From contig JAGWVU010000004.1 of NCBI GenBank assembly GCA_018970725.1, positions 62,001 to 126,000 of the forward strand: a DNA stretch of 64,000 nt, given 5' to 3'. A program made the position numbers and the translations under genes. This DNA comes from Verrucomicrobiota bacterium (GTDB taxonomy: Bacteria; Verrucomicrobiota; Verrucomicrobiia; Verrucomicrobiales; DEV007). The notes under the pieces were generated by a model that had not been told where the DNA came from, made no database searches, and saw nothing but the letters and a program-made list of their open reading frames with translations. Numbering within the stretch: position 1 is the stretch's first letter; each line of letters starts with the position of its first letter. This document shows positions 1-7,903 of the stretch, one piece after another.

Positions 1-153
1 GAATCCAGCCAAAGCGTTGTGTTGCATCACGCCGGTCATCACACCGCAGGTGCCGAGCCCCAGGAAAAAAGAGAGCACGACGACGGGGAGGATACAGCCT
101 CCCCATGAGGGCTCCGGCGGCGGATCTGAGACGGCGGAAGCCGGTTCGGTCAT
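1..153 (-). CDS. N-terminus of a small membrane protein (cut by window edge)
   Basis: An ATG on the minus strand at 153 opens a frame that stays open for 51 codons to the window edge. The first 16 or so residues are polar and Pro/Glu/Ser-rich. They are followed by one strongly hydrophobic segment (about residues 17-44, containing ILPVVVLSFFLGLG), so a membrane-anchored protein is expected. The start lies 30 bases after the pal stop, in the same direction, so it may be the last gene of the tol-pal transcript. I do not recognise the family. A YbgF/CpoB-type gene often follows pal, but nothing visible supports that here. The rest of the gene lies outside the window. Confidence 0.5.
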   Translation of the reverse strand, partial: MTEPASAVSDPPPEPSWGGCILPVVVLSFFLGLGTCGVMTGVMQHNALAGF

Positions 154-183
154 GGAGCAACAGACTCCCGGTGAAGCGCCCGG

Positions 184-729
184 TCAACGATGGAAACCAA
201 ACTCGGCCCGGCGGTTCGCCGCATGGGCGCTATCCGACTCGCTCGCGTCTGCAGGATAATCCTCGCCATAACTCACCGTCTGGACCCGACCCGGATCGAT
301 CCCGAACCGCACCAAGGCGGCGCGCACCGCCTGGGCCCGCAGCTCCCCGAGGTTCCGGTTGTAATCGGGCGTCCCGACAGAATCCGTGTGCCCGGCCACG
401 ATCAAGCGGGAGGGATCGCTCCGCAGATACTCCGCGACCCGCTGCACCTTGGCCAGCTCGCTGTTGGCGATCTCATATTGATCAAACCCGAATTGGACCG
501 CCGGAAAAAGGTCCCGCTTCACGCTGGAACTGAAGAAATTCACCCCGTTGGTGCGACCCGCCAGCGGAAGATCGCCCCCGTATCCGCCCTCCGCGGAGCT
601 GTCGTAAACGTCGCCGTAGGAACCGGCTTCTCCGGGGGCCGGACTGCCTTTGCGGTTGGCACAACCGGTCCAACCGAGTGAGACAATCAGAATACCCAAT
701 GACAGAAGGGATGGACGAGACGATTTCAT
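184..729 (-). CDS. pal: Peptidoglycan-associated lipoprotein Pal (OmpA family)
   Basis: This 181-residue protein has an N-terminal lipoprotein-type signal ending in WTGC, which puts the lipidated Cys at residue 23; the lipobox is not ideal because of the Trp at -3. An OmpA C-terminal domain spans about residues 75-178. The peptidoglycan-binding signature GHTDSVGTPDYN is at 113-124, with RAQAV at 131-135 and NRRAEF at 172-177. Pal anchors the outer membrane to peptidoglycan and works with TolB. It is the fifth gene of tolQ-tolR-tolA-tolB-pal and starts 28 bases after tolB. The frame is open further upstream to 912, but that extension overlaps tolB and is rejected because the signal sequence starts at 729. 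Confidence 0.93.
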   Translation of the reverse strand: MKSSRPSLLSLGILIVSLGWTGCANRKGSPAPGEAGSYGDVYDSSAEGGYGGDLPLAGRTNGVNFFSSSVKRDLFPAVQFGFDQYEIANSELAKVQRVAEYLRSDPSRLIVAGHTDSVGTPDYNRNLGELRAQAVRAALVRFGIDPGRVQTVSYGEDYPADASESDSAHAANRRAEFGFHR

Positions 730-757
730 GAGATTTGCGGGTGGGGGAAAGGATCTT

Positions 758-1930
758 TCAACGGGACCAAGCCGGCTCGGAGACCTCTCCGAAACCGCTG
801 ACGACCGGCGCGCGGGTCCCGCTCTCCACGTCGTGAACGTAAAGCGTGCCGGACTGGACATAGGCAAGGTGCTGGGAGTCCGCCCCCCAAACCGGGGTCT
901 CCGCGCTGGCACCGCTCGTCAAAACGCGGGTTGTCCCCGTCCGCAGGTCGTGGACCGCCACCTGATTCCGTCCTCCCTCCCGCACATTGAAGGCGAGCCC
1001 GTGGCCGTTCGGAGCCCAGTCCGGCTCCACGCAATACGCGTGCCCGGTATCGATCCGCTGCGGTCGCCCGCCCTCGGCCGGAATCACGAAAAGCTGCGGA
1101 GCCCCCGTCGCGTCCGACACAAAAACAATCTTCCGCCCGTCCGGTGACCAGCAGGGCGAGGATTCCACATACCGGGAGTGCGTCAACCGCTTGGGACGTC
1201 CCCCACGCACCGGCAGCACGAACAACTCCGGATTCCCGCTCGCACTCATCGTGCAGGCAATCTGTTCGCCTCCCGGAGAAAAGGCGGCACCGGTGTTGGT
1301 TCCCGGTTCAGAGACGATCTTCTCCCGGCGCCCGGTGGACAGATCAATGAGATAAATGTCCGCGAAACCGTTCAGGTATCCCGTGTAAGCCAGCTGCCGG
1401 GCGCCGCGACTCAGGGCGGGGCTCACGCTGATCGAATTGTCCCGGGTCACCTGCTGCAGGTTGGCCCCATCGGCATCACAGAGATACAGCTCCTTGCGCC
1501 CCGCCTTCTTCACGGAGAACGCAAACCGCGAACCCGCGATGCCCGGCACTCCCGTGATCGCCCCAACCGCGTCATCGGCAAAGCGGTGCGCCAGCGCCCC
1601 CAGAGCTTCCCCGTTGTATTTGCGCTCCAGCAGGATCCGTCCGTCCGGTCCTACGACCCGTCCCTGCAAAACTCCTGCGCCCGTGCTCCCCTCCACCGTG
1701 AACGCCCCGGCGGGTGTCGGCTGCAAACGAATCCGGCCGGAGCGGCGCAAATCCGCACTCAGAGTCTCCATCGCTTCCACGCCCCCGGTTCCCTGGAAAC
1801 CACGCAAAGCGACGGGAAACCCCCGCTGTCCAGTGATTGTGATCTCCACTGGCTGACCGAGCAGGATGCTGGCGAAGCCGACGGCCGCCATCCCGATCAC
1901 GAGCAGAACCTGTAAAAACTCGGAGCGCAT
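758..1930 (-). CDS. tolB: Tol-Pal system beta-propeller protein TolB
   Basis: This 390-residue protein begins with a hydrophobic export signal (residues 7-25, VLLVIGMAAVGF). An N-terminal TolB domain (about 27-135) follows, then a C-terminal six-bladed propeller (about 145-390). The propeller shows repeated motifs of the type SP.WSPDG..I.FVSD.....LFV, for example around residues 255-290. TolB is the periplasmic member of the Tol-Pal envelope machine; it binds Pal and takes part in outer-membrane constriction at division. Length and position just upstream of pal match the family. The ATG at 1930 is preceded by a 147-base gap after tolA, so tolB-pal may also have its own promoter. Confidence 0.93.
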   Translation of the reverse strand: MRSEFLQVLLVIGMAAVGFASILLGQPVEITITGQRGFPVALRGFQGTGGVEAMETLSADLRRSGRIRLQPTPAGAFTVEGSTGAGVLQGRVVGPDGRILLERKYNGEALGALAHRFADDAVGAITGVPGIAGSRFAFSVKKAGRKELYLCDADGANLQQVTRDNSISVSPALSRGARQLAYTGYLNGFADIYLIDLSTGRREKIVSEPGTNTGAAFSPGGEQIACTMSASGNPELFVLPVRGGRPKRLTHSRYVESSPCWSPDGRKIVFVSDATGAPQLFVIPAEGGRPQRIDTGHAYCVEPDWAPNGHGLAFNVREGGRNQVAVHDLRTGTTRVLTSGASAETPVWGADSQHLAYVQSGTLYVHDVESGTRAPVVSGFGEVSEPAWSR

Positions 1931-1970
1931 TTACTTAATGTTCGCAGAAGATTTTAAAATGTCAAAGGTA

Positions 1971-1995
1971 AGAAACTCCTTGAAGTTGAGTTTCT
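1971..1995 (-). terminator. Inverted repeat between tolA and tolB
   Basis: AGAAACTC (1971-1978) and GAGTTTCT (1988-1995) form a perfect 8-bp stem with a 9-base loop, 83 bases downstream of the tolA stop. No clean U-tract follows on the minus strand, so this could be a weak attenuator or RNA-stability element rather than a true terminator. The rest of the 1931-2077 gap is AT-richer than its surroundings. Confidence 0.3.
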
Positions 1996-2010
1996 CTTCA
2001 GGGATTGCAT

Positions 2011-2026
2011 GTCAGGAATTCCTGAC
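2011..2026. promoter_or_regulatory. Perfect 16-bp palindrome in the tolA-tolB gap
   Basis: GTCAGGAATTCCTGAC is identical to its own reverse complement. It lies between the tolA stop (2078) and the tolB start (1930). The size and perfect symmetry are those of a dimeric-repressor operator, but no regulator or second copy was found, so a role is only inferred. Confidence 0.3.
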
Positions 2027-2077
2027 GATTCCCCAAATTTCTTCTGCAGACGACGGCTCCGCCGCGCTTTGCGGTTC

Positions 2078-3088
2078 TCAGATGTCGAAATTCAATAAAA
2101 TGGCGTAGCTCGCCCCGCCGATCCCCTCGGGCAACGGATCGACCCGCGCGACCCGCTCCACCGCTTCCTGAACCGACCGGTCCATCTCCGCGTTGCCGGA
2201 CTTCGCCACCACTCTGGCGGAAACCACCTCACCGGCCCGGGCAATCACGATTTCCACCCGCACCCGATACTTGGCACCGGACTCGACCAGACCATGGGGT
2301 TGCTGCCACTGGGAGAAGTAGACCTCCTTCACGCCAAGGTGGAAGGCGGAAATCGGACTCAGCGGACCTCCGGCTCCACCGGGTCCGGCCCCGAAGCCGG
2401 GTGATCCAACCGCTCTCCCACTGGAGGCAGTTCCCGGAGCGGCCGCTTGAGGAACCGTCACGGGAACCGGAACGGCCCTGATAGGTGCCGGGGCCGGGGC
2501 GGGAACCTTGGTGGCGGCCACAACAGGCCGGGGCGCGGGCGGCAGTTCCTCAGGTTTCGGGGCAGGCACCGGCTTCAGCGCGGTCTCCCTGGGCGGCTCA
2601 GGTTTCGGCGCCGGCTTCAAAGCGGTTTCCTTGGGCGGCTCGACCTTCGGGGCCGGCTTCAGCGCGGTTTCCCTGGGCGGCTCAGGTTTCGGCGCCGGCT
2701 TCAAAGCGGTCTCCTTGGGCGGCTCGACCTTCGGCCCCGATACCGGCTCGGGCGGAGGCATTGAGGCGTCCGCGATCCCGGGCAACGGGAGATCGGATTC
2801 CGGTTCCTCCGCTTTCGGGCCGGGCGCCCGGGCGAGACTGGCCACCACATCGGTCACGGAGACGTCCACCCAGTTCACCTGCTGCATGGGCACCGGGGAG
2901 GCCATGGCGCCGCCGCCCAGATCTCCTTCGAGAACCAGGGAGAGGGGCTTCTTCATGCTGGAGACAATCAGCACAAGAACGCCACCATGGATGAAAAGAA
3001 CCACCGCGAAGCGCCAGGCAAAGCCGTCGCCCGGAAGAATTCCGTGCCGCTTCAAGCGTCGGGGAGCGGTGGCGAGAGGCGGGTTCAC
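2078..3088 (-). CDS. tolA: TolA/TonB-like energy-transducing protein
   Basis: This 336-residue protein has one N-terminal membrane anchor (about residues 24-44), a Pro/Lys/Glu-rich spacer (about 90-210) and a C-terminal TonB/TolA-type domain (about 245-336). The C-terminal domain contains the pattern SGNAEMDRSVQEAV, typical of TonB_C-like folds. The spacer includes four 14-residue units, alternating PKVEPPKETALKPA and PKPEPPRETALKPA. It should span the periplasm and transmit energy from TolQ-TolR to TolB-Pal. The start is GTG at 3088, 4 bases after the tolR stop, indicating translational coupling. A TonB function for an unknown receptor is possible, but the neighbours favour TolA. Confidence 0.85.
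   Translation of the reverse strand: MNPPLATAPRRLKRHGILPGDGFAWRFAVVLFIHGGVLVLIVSSMKKPLSLVLEGDLGGGAMASPVPMQQVNWVDVSVTDVVASLARAPGPKAEEPESDLPLPGIADASMPPPEPVSGPKVEPPKETALKPAPKPEPPRETALKPAPKVEPPKETALKPAPKPEPPRETALKPVPAPKPEELPPAPRPVVAATKVPAPAPAPIRAVPVPVTVPQAAAPGTASSGRAVGSPGFGAGPGGAGGPLSPISAFHLGVKEVYFSQWQQPHGLVESGAKYRVRVEIVIARAGEVVSARVVAKSGNAEMDRSVQEAVERVARVDPLPEGIGGASYAILLNFDI
2569..2736 (-). repeat. Four tandem 42-bp repeats in the tolA spacer
   Basis: Four consecutive 42-bp units begin at 2569, 2611, 2653 and 2695, each opening with CCGGCTTC on the plus strand. Units 1 and 3 resemble each other, as do units 2 and 4, so the array looks like an 84-bp block duplicated once. Each unit encodes 14 residues of the Pro/Lys/Glu spacer. 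The unit length is a multiple of three, so copy-number change would lengthen or shorten the spacer without a frameshift. Confidence 0.9.
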
Positions 3089-3092
3089 CGTG

Positions 3093-3515
3093 TCACTCCG
3101 CGGGTTTGGTGATCACCCCCACCTTGGTGATGTCGACCTCCTTGGCGATATCCATCACCGACACGAGGTCTTCCACCAGCAATTGCCGGTCCGCCCGGAT
3201 CACCAAGGCGGTTTCCGGATCCTTGAGGTGCAACTTGGTGAGGGCGTCCCGCAACGCATCCGGGTTCATTTCCTCGTCCCCCAAAAACATCCGCTTGTCC
3301 CGGTGCACCGAGACCACGTGCACCTGGCTGGGATCGACCGCATCCCGGGACGCTTTGCTGGTCGGGATCGAGAGATCCGCGCTCTCGGCCAGAAACGGCG
3401 CGGTGATCATGAAGATGATGAGGAGCACGAACGCGAGATCCAACAGGGGCGTGACGTTCAGCTCCGCCAAACTCCCGAAAGACGGGTCCAGCACGGGATT
3501 TGACTTGCGCGACAT
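3093..3515 (-). CDS. tolR: TolR/ExbD-family proton channel subunit
   Basis: This 140-residue protein has one transmembrane helix (about residues 21-42). The conserved membrane Asp is at position 26 in the motif NVTPLLDLAFVLLIIF, the hallmark of ExbD/TolR. The periplasmic domain (about 45-140) ends with the typical ALVIRAD....V.D...VMD pattern. With TolQ it forms the proton-driven motor of the Tol-Pal system. It starts 17 bases after the tolQ stop and is followed 4 bases later by the tolA start. Confidence 0.93.
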   Translation of the reverse strand: MSRKSNPVLDPSFGSLAELNVTPLLDLAFVLLIIFMITAPFLAESADLSIPTSKASRDAVDPSQVHVVSVHRDKRMFLGDEEMNPDALRDALTKLHLKDPETALVIRADRQLLVEDLVSVMDIAKEVDITKVGVITKPAE

Positions 3516-3532
3516 CTCGTTCGGCAGACGGG

Positions 3533-4531
3533 TTACTGACCGGCTTGTTGGCGACGCAACGCCGCCGCCTGCTGCGCGATCGGATTGATGGGAGGGCCGT
3601 CCGGGACGCGTGAAGCGGCGCGGCCCGGCAGAAAGGAGTCGATCGGCGGAGCGGCCCCAACGCCTCCCGGTTGGACCGGCAAGCCCGGTCCCGGAGCAGC
3701 GTAAGCCGACAGGGCCGCCGCCGGAGCGCTCCGATAGGCGGTCTCGTTTGCCTCCCGTGGCAACGCCGCCGAGTATCCATAGCTCACGAACTCCCGTTCA
3801 AAGAGGGAGGTGAGTTCCGCGGCGAAGTTGTGCATCTCAAGCACCTGGGTGCGAATCCGGCTCACAAGGAAATTGTAACCGAACATGGCCGGAATGGCCA
3901 CCAGCAACCCCACCACCGTGGTCACCAGCGCGGCGGCCACGCCCGGCGCCATGCTTTGGATGCTGGCGGAACTTCCGGAGGCGGCCACGCCGCTGAAGGT
4001 CTCCATCACCCCCCAGACCGTTCCCAGCAGACCGAGGAACGGAGCCCCGCTCACGGCCGTCGCCAAAAAGGTCATTTTCGATTCCAAACTGACCATCGCT
4101 TCGCCGATGGCCCGGTCCATGGCATTGCGCACCGCCCCCATCTGGTCCGGAGTGATCATGGCATCCTCCGGGAGACGGGTCCGGCGGGCCTCTTCGGGAT
4201 CAAGCGCCCCGGTAAGGTGGATCGCCAACTCCCGGCTGCCCGTCCGATACACTCCGTAAAGCGGGGATCCGGGCACCGAAAAATTGGCCTCGTATGGCTC
4301 CATCACCGTCCGGGCCTTGCGAAAGCCAAACATGAAGCGGTAGTTTTTCTGGGACGCGCCGCTGATCATCGCCAACTTGCTGAACATCACCGACCAACTG
4401 ATCACCGAAAGCAACAGAAGGCTTCCCGTGATGATCAACCCGGGCAGGTGCGACTCGTTGAGCGCGTAGGAAAATCCCCGGGTCCCCCAATCCAGGTTGT
4501 TCACGTTCAGGGCGAAGATGGGCGACAGCAT
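3533..4531 (-). CDS. tolQ: TolQ/ExbB/MotA-family proton channel protein
   Basis: This 332-residue protein has three membrane segments (about residues 32-52, 158-180 and 198-222). The MotA/TolQ/ExbB signature covers the last two: APFLGLLGTVWGVMETF, and a following helix with VTTVVGLLVAIPAMFGYN. It pairs with TolR to convert proton motive force into work on TolA. The protein is about 100 residues longer than usual TolQ because of an Ala/Pro-rich C-terminal tail (about 245-332), probably cytoplasmic and disordered. It is the first gene of the tol-pal operon. The 156 bases upstream, to the end of recO, contain no gene and probably hold the operon promoter. Confidence 0.92.
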   Translation of the reverse strand: MLSPIFALNVNNLDWGTRGFSYALNESHLPGLIITGSLLLLSVISWSVMFSKLAMISGASQKNYRFMFGFRKARTVMEPYEANFSVPGSPLYGVYRTGSRELAIHLTGALDPEEARRTRLPEDAMITPDQMGAVRNAMDRAIGEAMVSLESKMTFLATAVSGAPFLGLLGTVWGVMETFSGVAASGSSASIQSMAPGVAAALVTTVVGLLVAIPAMFGYNFLVSRIRTQVLEMHNFAAELTSLFEREFVSYGYSAALPREANETAYRSAPAAALSAYAAPGPGLPVQPGGVGAAPPIDSFLPGRAASRVPDGPPINPIAQQAAALRRQQAGQ

Positions 4532-4687
4532 GGCTTCAGACGAAAAGGACGTTTGCGGCTCCGGGTAGGAGGAAACCCGGAACGATCATTCACCTCACCG
4601 CGCCGGGCTTTCAACCTGCATCTGACTGGAATCCGGGAAACCGTATTCAGAAAGGTTGAGCGAGCGTGGAAGGGAGGCGAAAACCGC

Positions 4688-5209
4688 TCACGAAGCGAGA
4701 GCGCGGATCAGTTCTTCCCGTTGCCTCGGGCAACCGCCGAACGTTTCGGCCAGCAACCCGGCCGGCGGCGTTCCCACCCGAAGGATGCCCGTCCGCTCCG
4801 CCAGCTGTTTTTCAAAATGCAGGAGGGATCGCAAGTCGGCGGGACTCCGATCGAGAAAATCCAATCCACGGCGCAAAAGATCGGCAATTTCCGGGATCGG
4901 GGTCTCCCGTTCGGCCACCAATTCGACCCAGCGGACAAAGCAAGCCGCCGCCAGAGTGTTCAGGTAGGCGGCCCGGATGCCCTGCCGGGATTGCAGCACC
5001 TGCACCTCCTTCAGCGTGTGGAGATCACTGGTCCGGCTCGGCACATAGACCAGCTCCGCCTCGAAAAAGAGATCGAGCTTCCCCGCGAAGGGACTGGCCG
5101 GGCGCAGCGCCCCCTTGGCCACGGTTTTGATCAGCCCCTTCCCCTCACTGCACCAAGACACGATCAAACTGGTCTCGGTCAGAGGCAGGGTGCGGATCAA
5201 GGTCGCCAT
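4688..5209 (-). CDS. recO: DNA repair protein RecO (short form)
   Basis: The 173 residues starting MATLIRTLPLTETSLIVSWC match the N-terminal OB-fold of RecO, with the typical KG..KTVAKGA and F.G.L..F...ELVY..S patterns at about residues 23-60. The later helical part (about 95-165) ends near residue 173. RecO helps load RecA in the RecFOR pathway. Family members are usually 230-250 residues with a C-terminal Cys4 zinc site; this copy lacks that region, as do some others. The frame is open upstream to 5335, but that extension (residues rich in Arg/Asn) runs into the prfB start region and is rejected. The gene is divergent from prfB, with 105 bases between starts. Confidence 0.78.
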   Translation of the reverse strand: MATLIRTLPLTETSLIVSWCSEGKGLIKTVAKGALRPASPFAGKLDLFFEAELVYVPSRTSDLHTLKEVQVLQSRQGIRAAYLNTLAAACFVRWVELVAERETPIPEIADLLRRGLDFLDRSPADLRSLLHFEKQLAERTGILRVGTPPAGLLAETFGGCPRQREELIRALAS

Positions 5210-5314
5210 CGTCTTTTCCACCGGATACGGTCGTCTGTTGTTTGACTGCGAGGCCTTCCGCTCTATTTTGCGTTCCCCCGGAATTTCTCGGTTCCGGAAA
5301 CCTTCCACGTCATT

Positions 5315-6455
5315 ATGGCAGACGCAAAATCTCAAACGGTCAACCTCCTGGCACTCGACACCGACGAGTTGAAGGGCCGCCTCGGCGCCCTCCGGAGGTA
5401 TCTTTGACTACGCTGCGCTGACCCAAAAACTGGCCGCAGAAGAAGCCAAAATGGCCGAACCGGGTTTCTGGGACAACCAGGAAGCGGCCCAGTCCGTCAT
5501 CTCCGCCGTGTCCGGCATGCGGGCCAAGATCAATCCCTTGCGGGACCTCGAAAGGCTCGTCGGAGACCTCGAGGTCCTTCGCGAAATGGCTCAGGAGGGT
5601 GACGAGGAGTCGGTCCTTGAACTGGCGCAGACCTTCCCGGTCGTCCGCCAGAAGCTCGACGCCTTGGAGCTCCGGCTCCTCATGAGCGGGGATCATGACC
5701 GCCACAATTGCTTCCTCACGATCAACGCCGGAGCCGGGGGCACCGAGGCCTGCGATTGGGCGGACATGCTCTTGCGGATGTATCAACGCTGGGCTGAGCG
5801 ACACGAGTTCAACGTCGAAATCCTCGAGCATCAGGCCGGGGACGAAGTCGGGACCAAGTCGGTCACGATGCGGATCTGCGGGGAATACGCCTTCGGGAAT
5901 CTCAACCCCGAGCGGGGCGTGCACCGGCTCGTCCGCATTTCTCCCTTCGACGCTGCCAAGAAGCGGCACACCTCCTTCGCCAGCGTGGACGTCACCGCGG
6001 AGATCGATGAAAACGAGGGCAAGATCGAGATCCTTGAGAAGGACCTCGAAATCACCACCGCCCGCGCCGGAGGCAAGGGCGGGCAGAACGTCAACAAGGT
6101 CGAAACCGCGGTTCACCTTCACCACATCCCCACCGGCATCCGAATCCGGTGCACCGAGGAACGGACCCAGGGCAAAAACCGTGAAGGGGCCATGCGCATC
6201 CTCCGGTCCAAAATTCTACAGCTCGAGGAAGACCGCAAGCGCTCCGAAATGGAACGGGTCTACGGGGAGAAAGGAGACATCGCTTGGGGAAACCAGATCC
6301 GCTCCTACGTCTTCCAACCCTACCAGATGGTCAAGGACTTGCGCACCGGCTACACCGTCGGCGACGTCCGTGACGTGATGGACGGCAATCTCGACGGATT
6401 CATCGAAGCCAAACTGCGCGGACAGAAACGCGGTGAGGATGATCCGGACGAGTGA
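5315..6455 (+). CDS. prfB: Peptide chain release factor 2, made by programmed +1 frameshift
   Basis: Translation starts at ATG 5315 and meets an in-frame TGA at 5405-5407 after 30 codons. A +1 shift at CTT (5402-5404) continues as GAC TAC GCT to the stop at 6455, giving a 379-residue RF2. The stop-codon recognition tripeptide SPF is at about residues 209-211. The peptidyl-tRNA hydrolysis motif GGQ is at about 255-257. Both sit where RF2 proteins carry them. RF2 releases peptides at UGA and UAA, so the UGA at the shift site makes synthesis self-regulating: low RF2 favours frameshifting. A caller that ignores the shift would annotate only 5451-6455 (334 residues). trmD follows after 9 bases. 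Confidence 0.96.
5393..5408 (+). promoter_or_regulatory. prfB programmed +1 frameshift signal
   Basis: The sequence CGGAGGTATCTTTGAC contains all classical elements: an internal Shine-Dalgarno-like GGAGG (5394-5398), the TAT spacer, the slippery CTT codon (5402-5404) and the UGA stop followed by C (5405-5408). It is nearly identical to the E. coli prfB site (AGGGGGTATCTTTGAC, from memory). It is one of the best Shine-Dalgarno sequences in a window where most start codons lack one. Confidence 0.96.
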
Positions 6456-6464
6456 AGCGCACCC

Positions 6465-7172
6465 GTGATCCAGATCGATATCCTCACCATCTTCCCCGCC
6501 ATCTGCCGCGCCCCGCTTTCCGAGAGTATCATGAAGCGGGCCCAGGAGTCCGGTTCCGCCGTGATCCGGATCCATGACCTGCGTGATTGGACCACGGACC
6601 GGCACCGGACCGTGGACGATGAACCCTACGGCGGCGGGGCCGGGATGCTGATGAAAGCGGACCCATTTTTCCGCGCGGTGGACGACTTGCGCCGACCGCA
6701 GAGCCGGGTCATCCTGCTGACGCCGCAGGGGAAGGTTTTCCAACAATCGATCGCGCGGGATTGGGCCCGGGCCGAGTCTCACCTCATCCTCCTCTGCGGC
6801 CATTACGAGGGCGTGGACCACCGGGTCGTGGAGGCCTTGGTGGACGAGGAGATCTCGATCGGCGATTACATCCTGACAAATGGCGCGATCGCCGCCGTGG
6901 TGGTGACCGACGCCGTGATCCGGCTCATCCCCGGCGTCCTCGGAGACGCCCAATCCCCGATCGAAGAATCCTTCGGTGAAAGCGGGCTCTTGGAAGCTCC
7001 GCACTACACCCGCCCGGCGGAATACCGTGGGCTCAAGGTTCCGGAGACCCTGCTTTCGGGACACCACGGAGAGATCGCCCGATGGAGAGCGGGACAGGCG
7101 CTGGAGCGGACGCGTCGGAACCGTCCGGACCTCCTGAAACCAGCCCCGGTCAATTCAGCGGAGCCGTCGTGA
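6465..7172 (+). CDS. trmD: tRNA (guanine-N1)-methyltransferase TrmD
   Basis: TrmD methylates G37 of tRNAs that read CNN codons, which prevents +1 slippage. The 235-residue product shows the SPOUT/TrmD motifs: DDEPYGGGAGMLMKADP (about residues 51-67), LLCGHYEGVDHRV (109-121) and the knot segment SIGDYILTNGA (131-141). The C-terminal RP..YRG..VPE.LLSG.H segment (about 184-205) is also present. Translation starts at GTG 6465, 9 bases after prfB, and the two genes probably share a transcript. The 3' end overlaps the convergent phoU gene by 23 bases. The usual rpsP-rimM-trmD-rplS context is absent. Confidence 0.95.
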   Translation: MIQIDILTIFPAICRAPLSESIMKRAQESGSAVIRIHDLRDWTTDRHRTVDDEPYGGGAGMLMKADPFFRAVDDLRRPQSRVILLTPQGKVFQQSIARDWARAESHLILLCGHYEGVDHRVVEALVDEEISIGDYILTNGAIAAVVVTDAVIRLIPGVLGDAQSPIEESFGESGLLEAPHYTRPAEYRGLKVPETLLSGHHGEIARWRAGQALERTRRNRPDLLKPAPVNSAEPS

Positions 7173-7875
7173 CTTCGGCCCGCCGCCTGTTCTCGGCCGC
7201 CTCATGGACATGGCGGATATCTTCACCCTGCTCGATGAACACGACATCTTCCGCGATGTTCACGGCGTGATCCCCGACCCGCTCAAGCGCCCGGACGATG
7301 AAAGTCAGGTGGAGGTAAGTCCGGATATCGACGGGTTGGACCTCCATCGCCCGGGTGAATTCCTTGGTCAGGGCACGGTGACGGCGGTCCAACTCCCGGT
7401 CCCGGGCGATCACGGTCAAGGCCAACTGGACACTCCCCTCGGCGAAGGCCTTCATGGCATCCCGGATCAGCTCCTTGGAAAGTTGCAGGACCGGCTCGAT
7501 GGTTTTGCAAAGGGCCGCCTCCGGCTGCTTGTTCATCTTCCGCGCGCGCCGGGCGATCGTGACCGCTTGATCGGAGACGCGTTCCAGATTCGAAGCGATC
7601 CGCATCGAGGCCAACACGACCCGGAGATCCTGGGCCAACGGCGAGAACCGGATCAGGATTTCCATCGCCTCCCGGTCGATGAGCCGCTCCAACTCATCCA
7701 CCTCATCGTCCTCCCCAATGACCAAACTGCAGAGGGTGGAATTGCGATCCAACAAGCCGCGCCCCGCGCTCTCCAGATTGCGCTGGGCGATGCTCGACAT
7801 GGTCAGCAAGGAATTGCGGAGTTCCCGCAAGGCGGTATCGAAAAGGGCGAGAGAATGATGACTGGGGGTTTTCAT
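7150..7875 (-). CDS. phoU: Phosphate signalling regulator PhoU
   Basis: This 241-residue all-helical protein contains two PhoU repeats. Repeat 1 includes DDEVDELERLID and LRVVLASMRIASNLERVSDQA (about residues 55-105). Repeat 2 includes RDRELDRRH and a matching segment ending ERVGDHAVNIAE (about 155-215). The E.(x)R.(x)D..(x)I pattern is the metal-binding signature. PhoU links PstSCAB transport state to the PhoR sensor and dampens Pho signalling. I use ATG 7875; an in-frame TTG at 7893 is possible. It is the third gene of a minus-strand row, 28 bases after the PlcP-like gene, and faces trmD tail to tail. Confidence 0.93.
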   Translation of the reverse strand: MKTPSHHSLALFDTALRELRNSLLTMSSIAQRNLESAGRGLLDRNSTLCSLVIGEDDEVDELERLIDREAMEILIRFSPLAQDLRVVLASMRIASNLERVSDQAVTIARRARKMNKQPEAALCKTIEPVLQLSKELIRDAMKAFAEGSVQLALTVIARDRELDRRHRALTKEFTRAMEVQPVDIRTYLHLTFIVRALERVGDHAVNIAEDVVFIEQGEDIRHVHEAAENRRRAEVTTAPLN

Positions 7876-7903
7876 GACCAGGGAGACGGACAAAACAGCA
7901 GGA

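Noticed and set aside
2508-3503. A 331-codon plus-strand frame rich in Gly/Ser repeats
   Set aside because: It is the antisense reading of the tolA 42-bp repeats; the periodicity is inherited from the real gene.
5405-5407. prfB as a pseudogene because of an in-frame stop
   Set aside because: The stop is the regulatory UGA of a complete programmed-frameshift site and the reading continues perfectly in +1.
5451-5453. ATG 5451 as the prfB start
   Set aside because: It would remove the N-terminal domain part and ignore the intact upstream frame and frameshift signal at 5393-5408.
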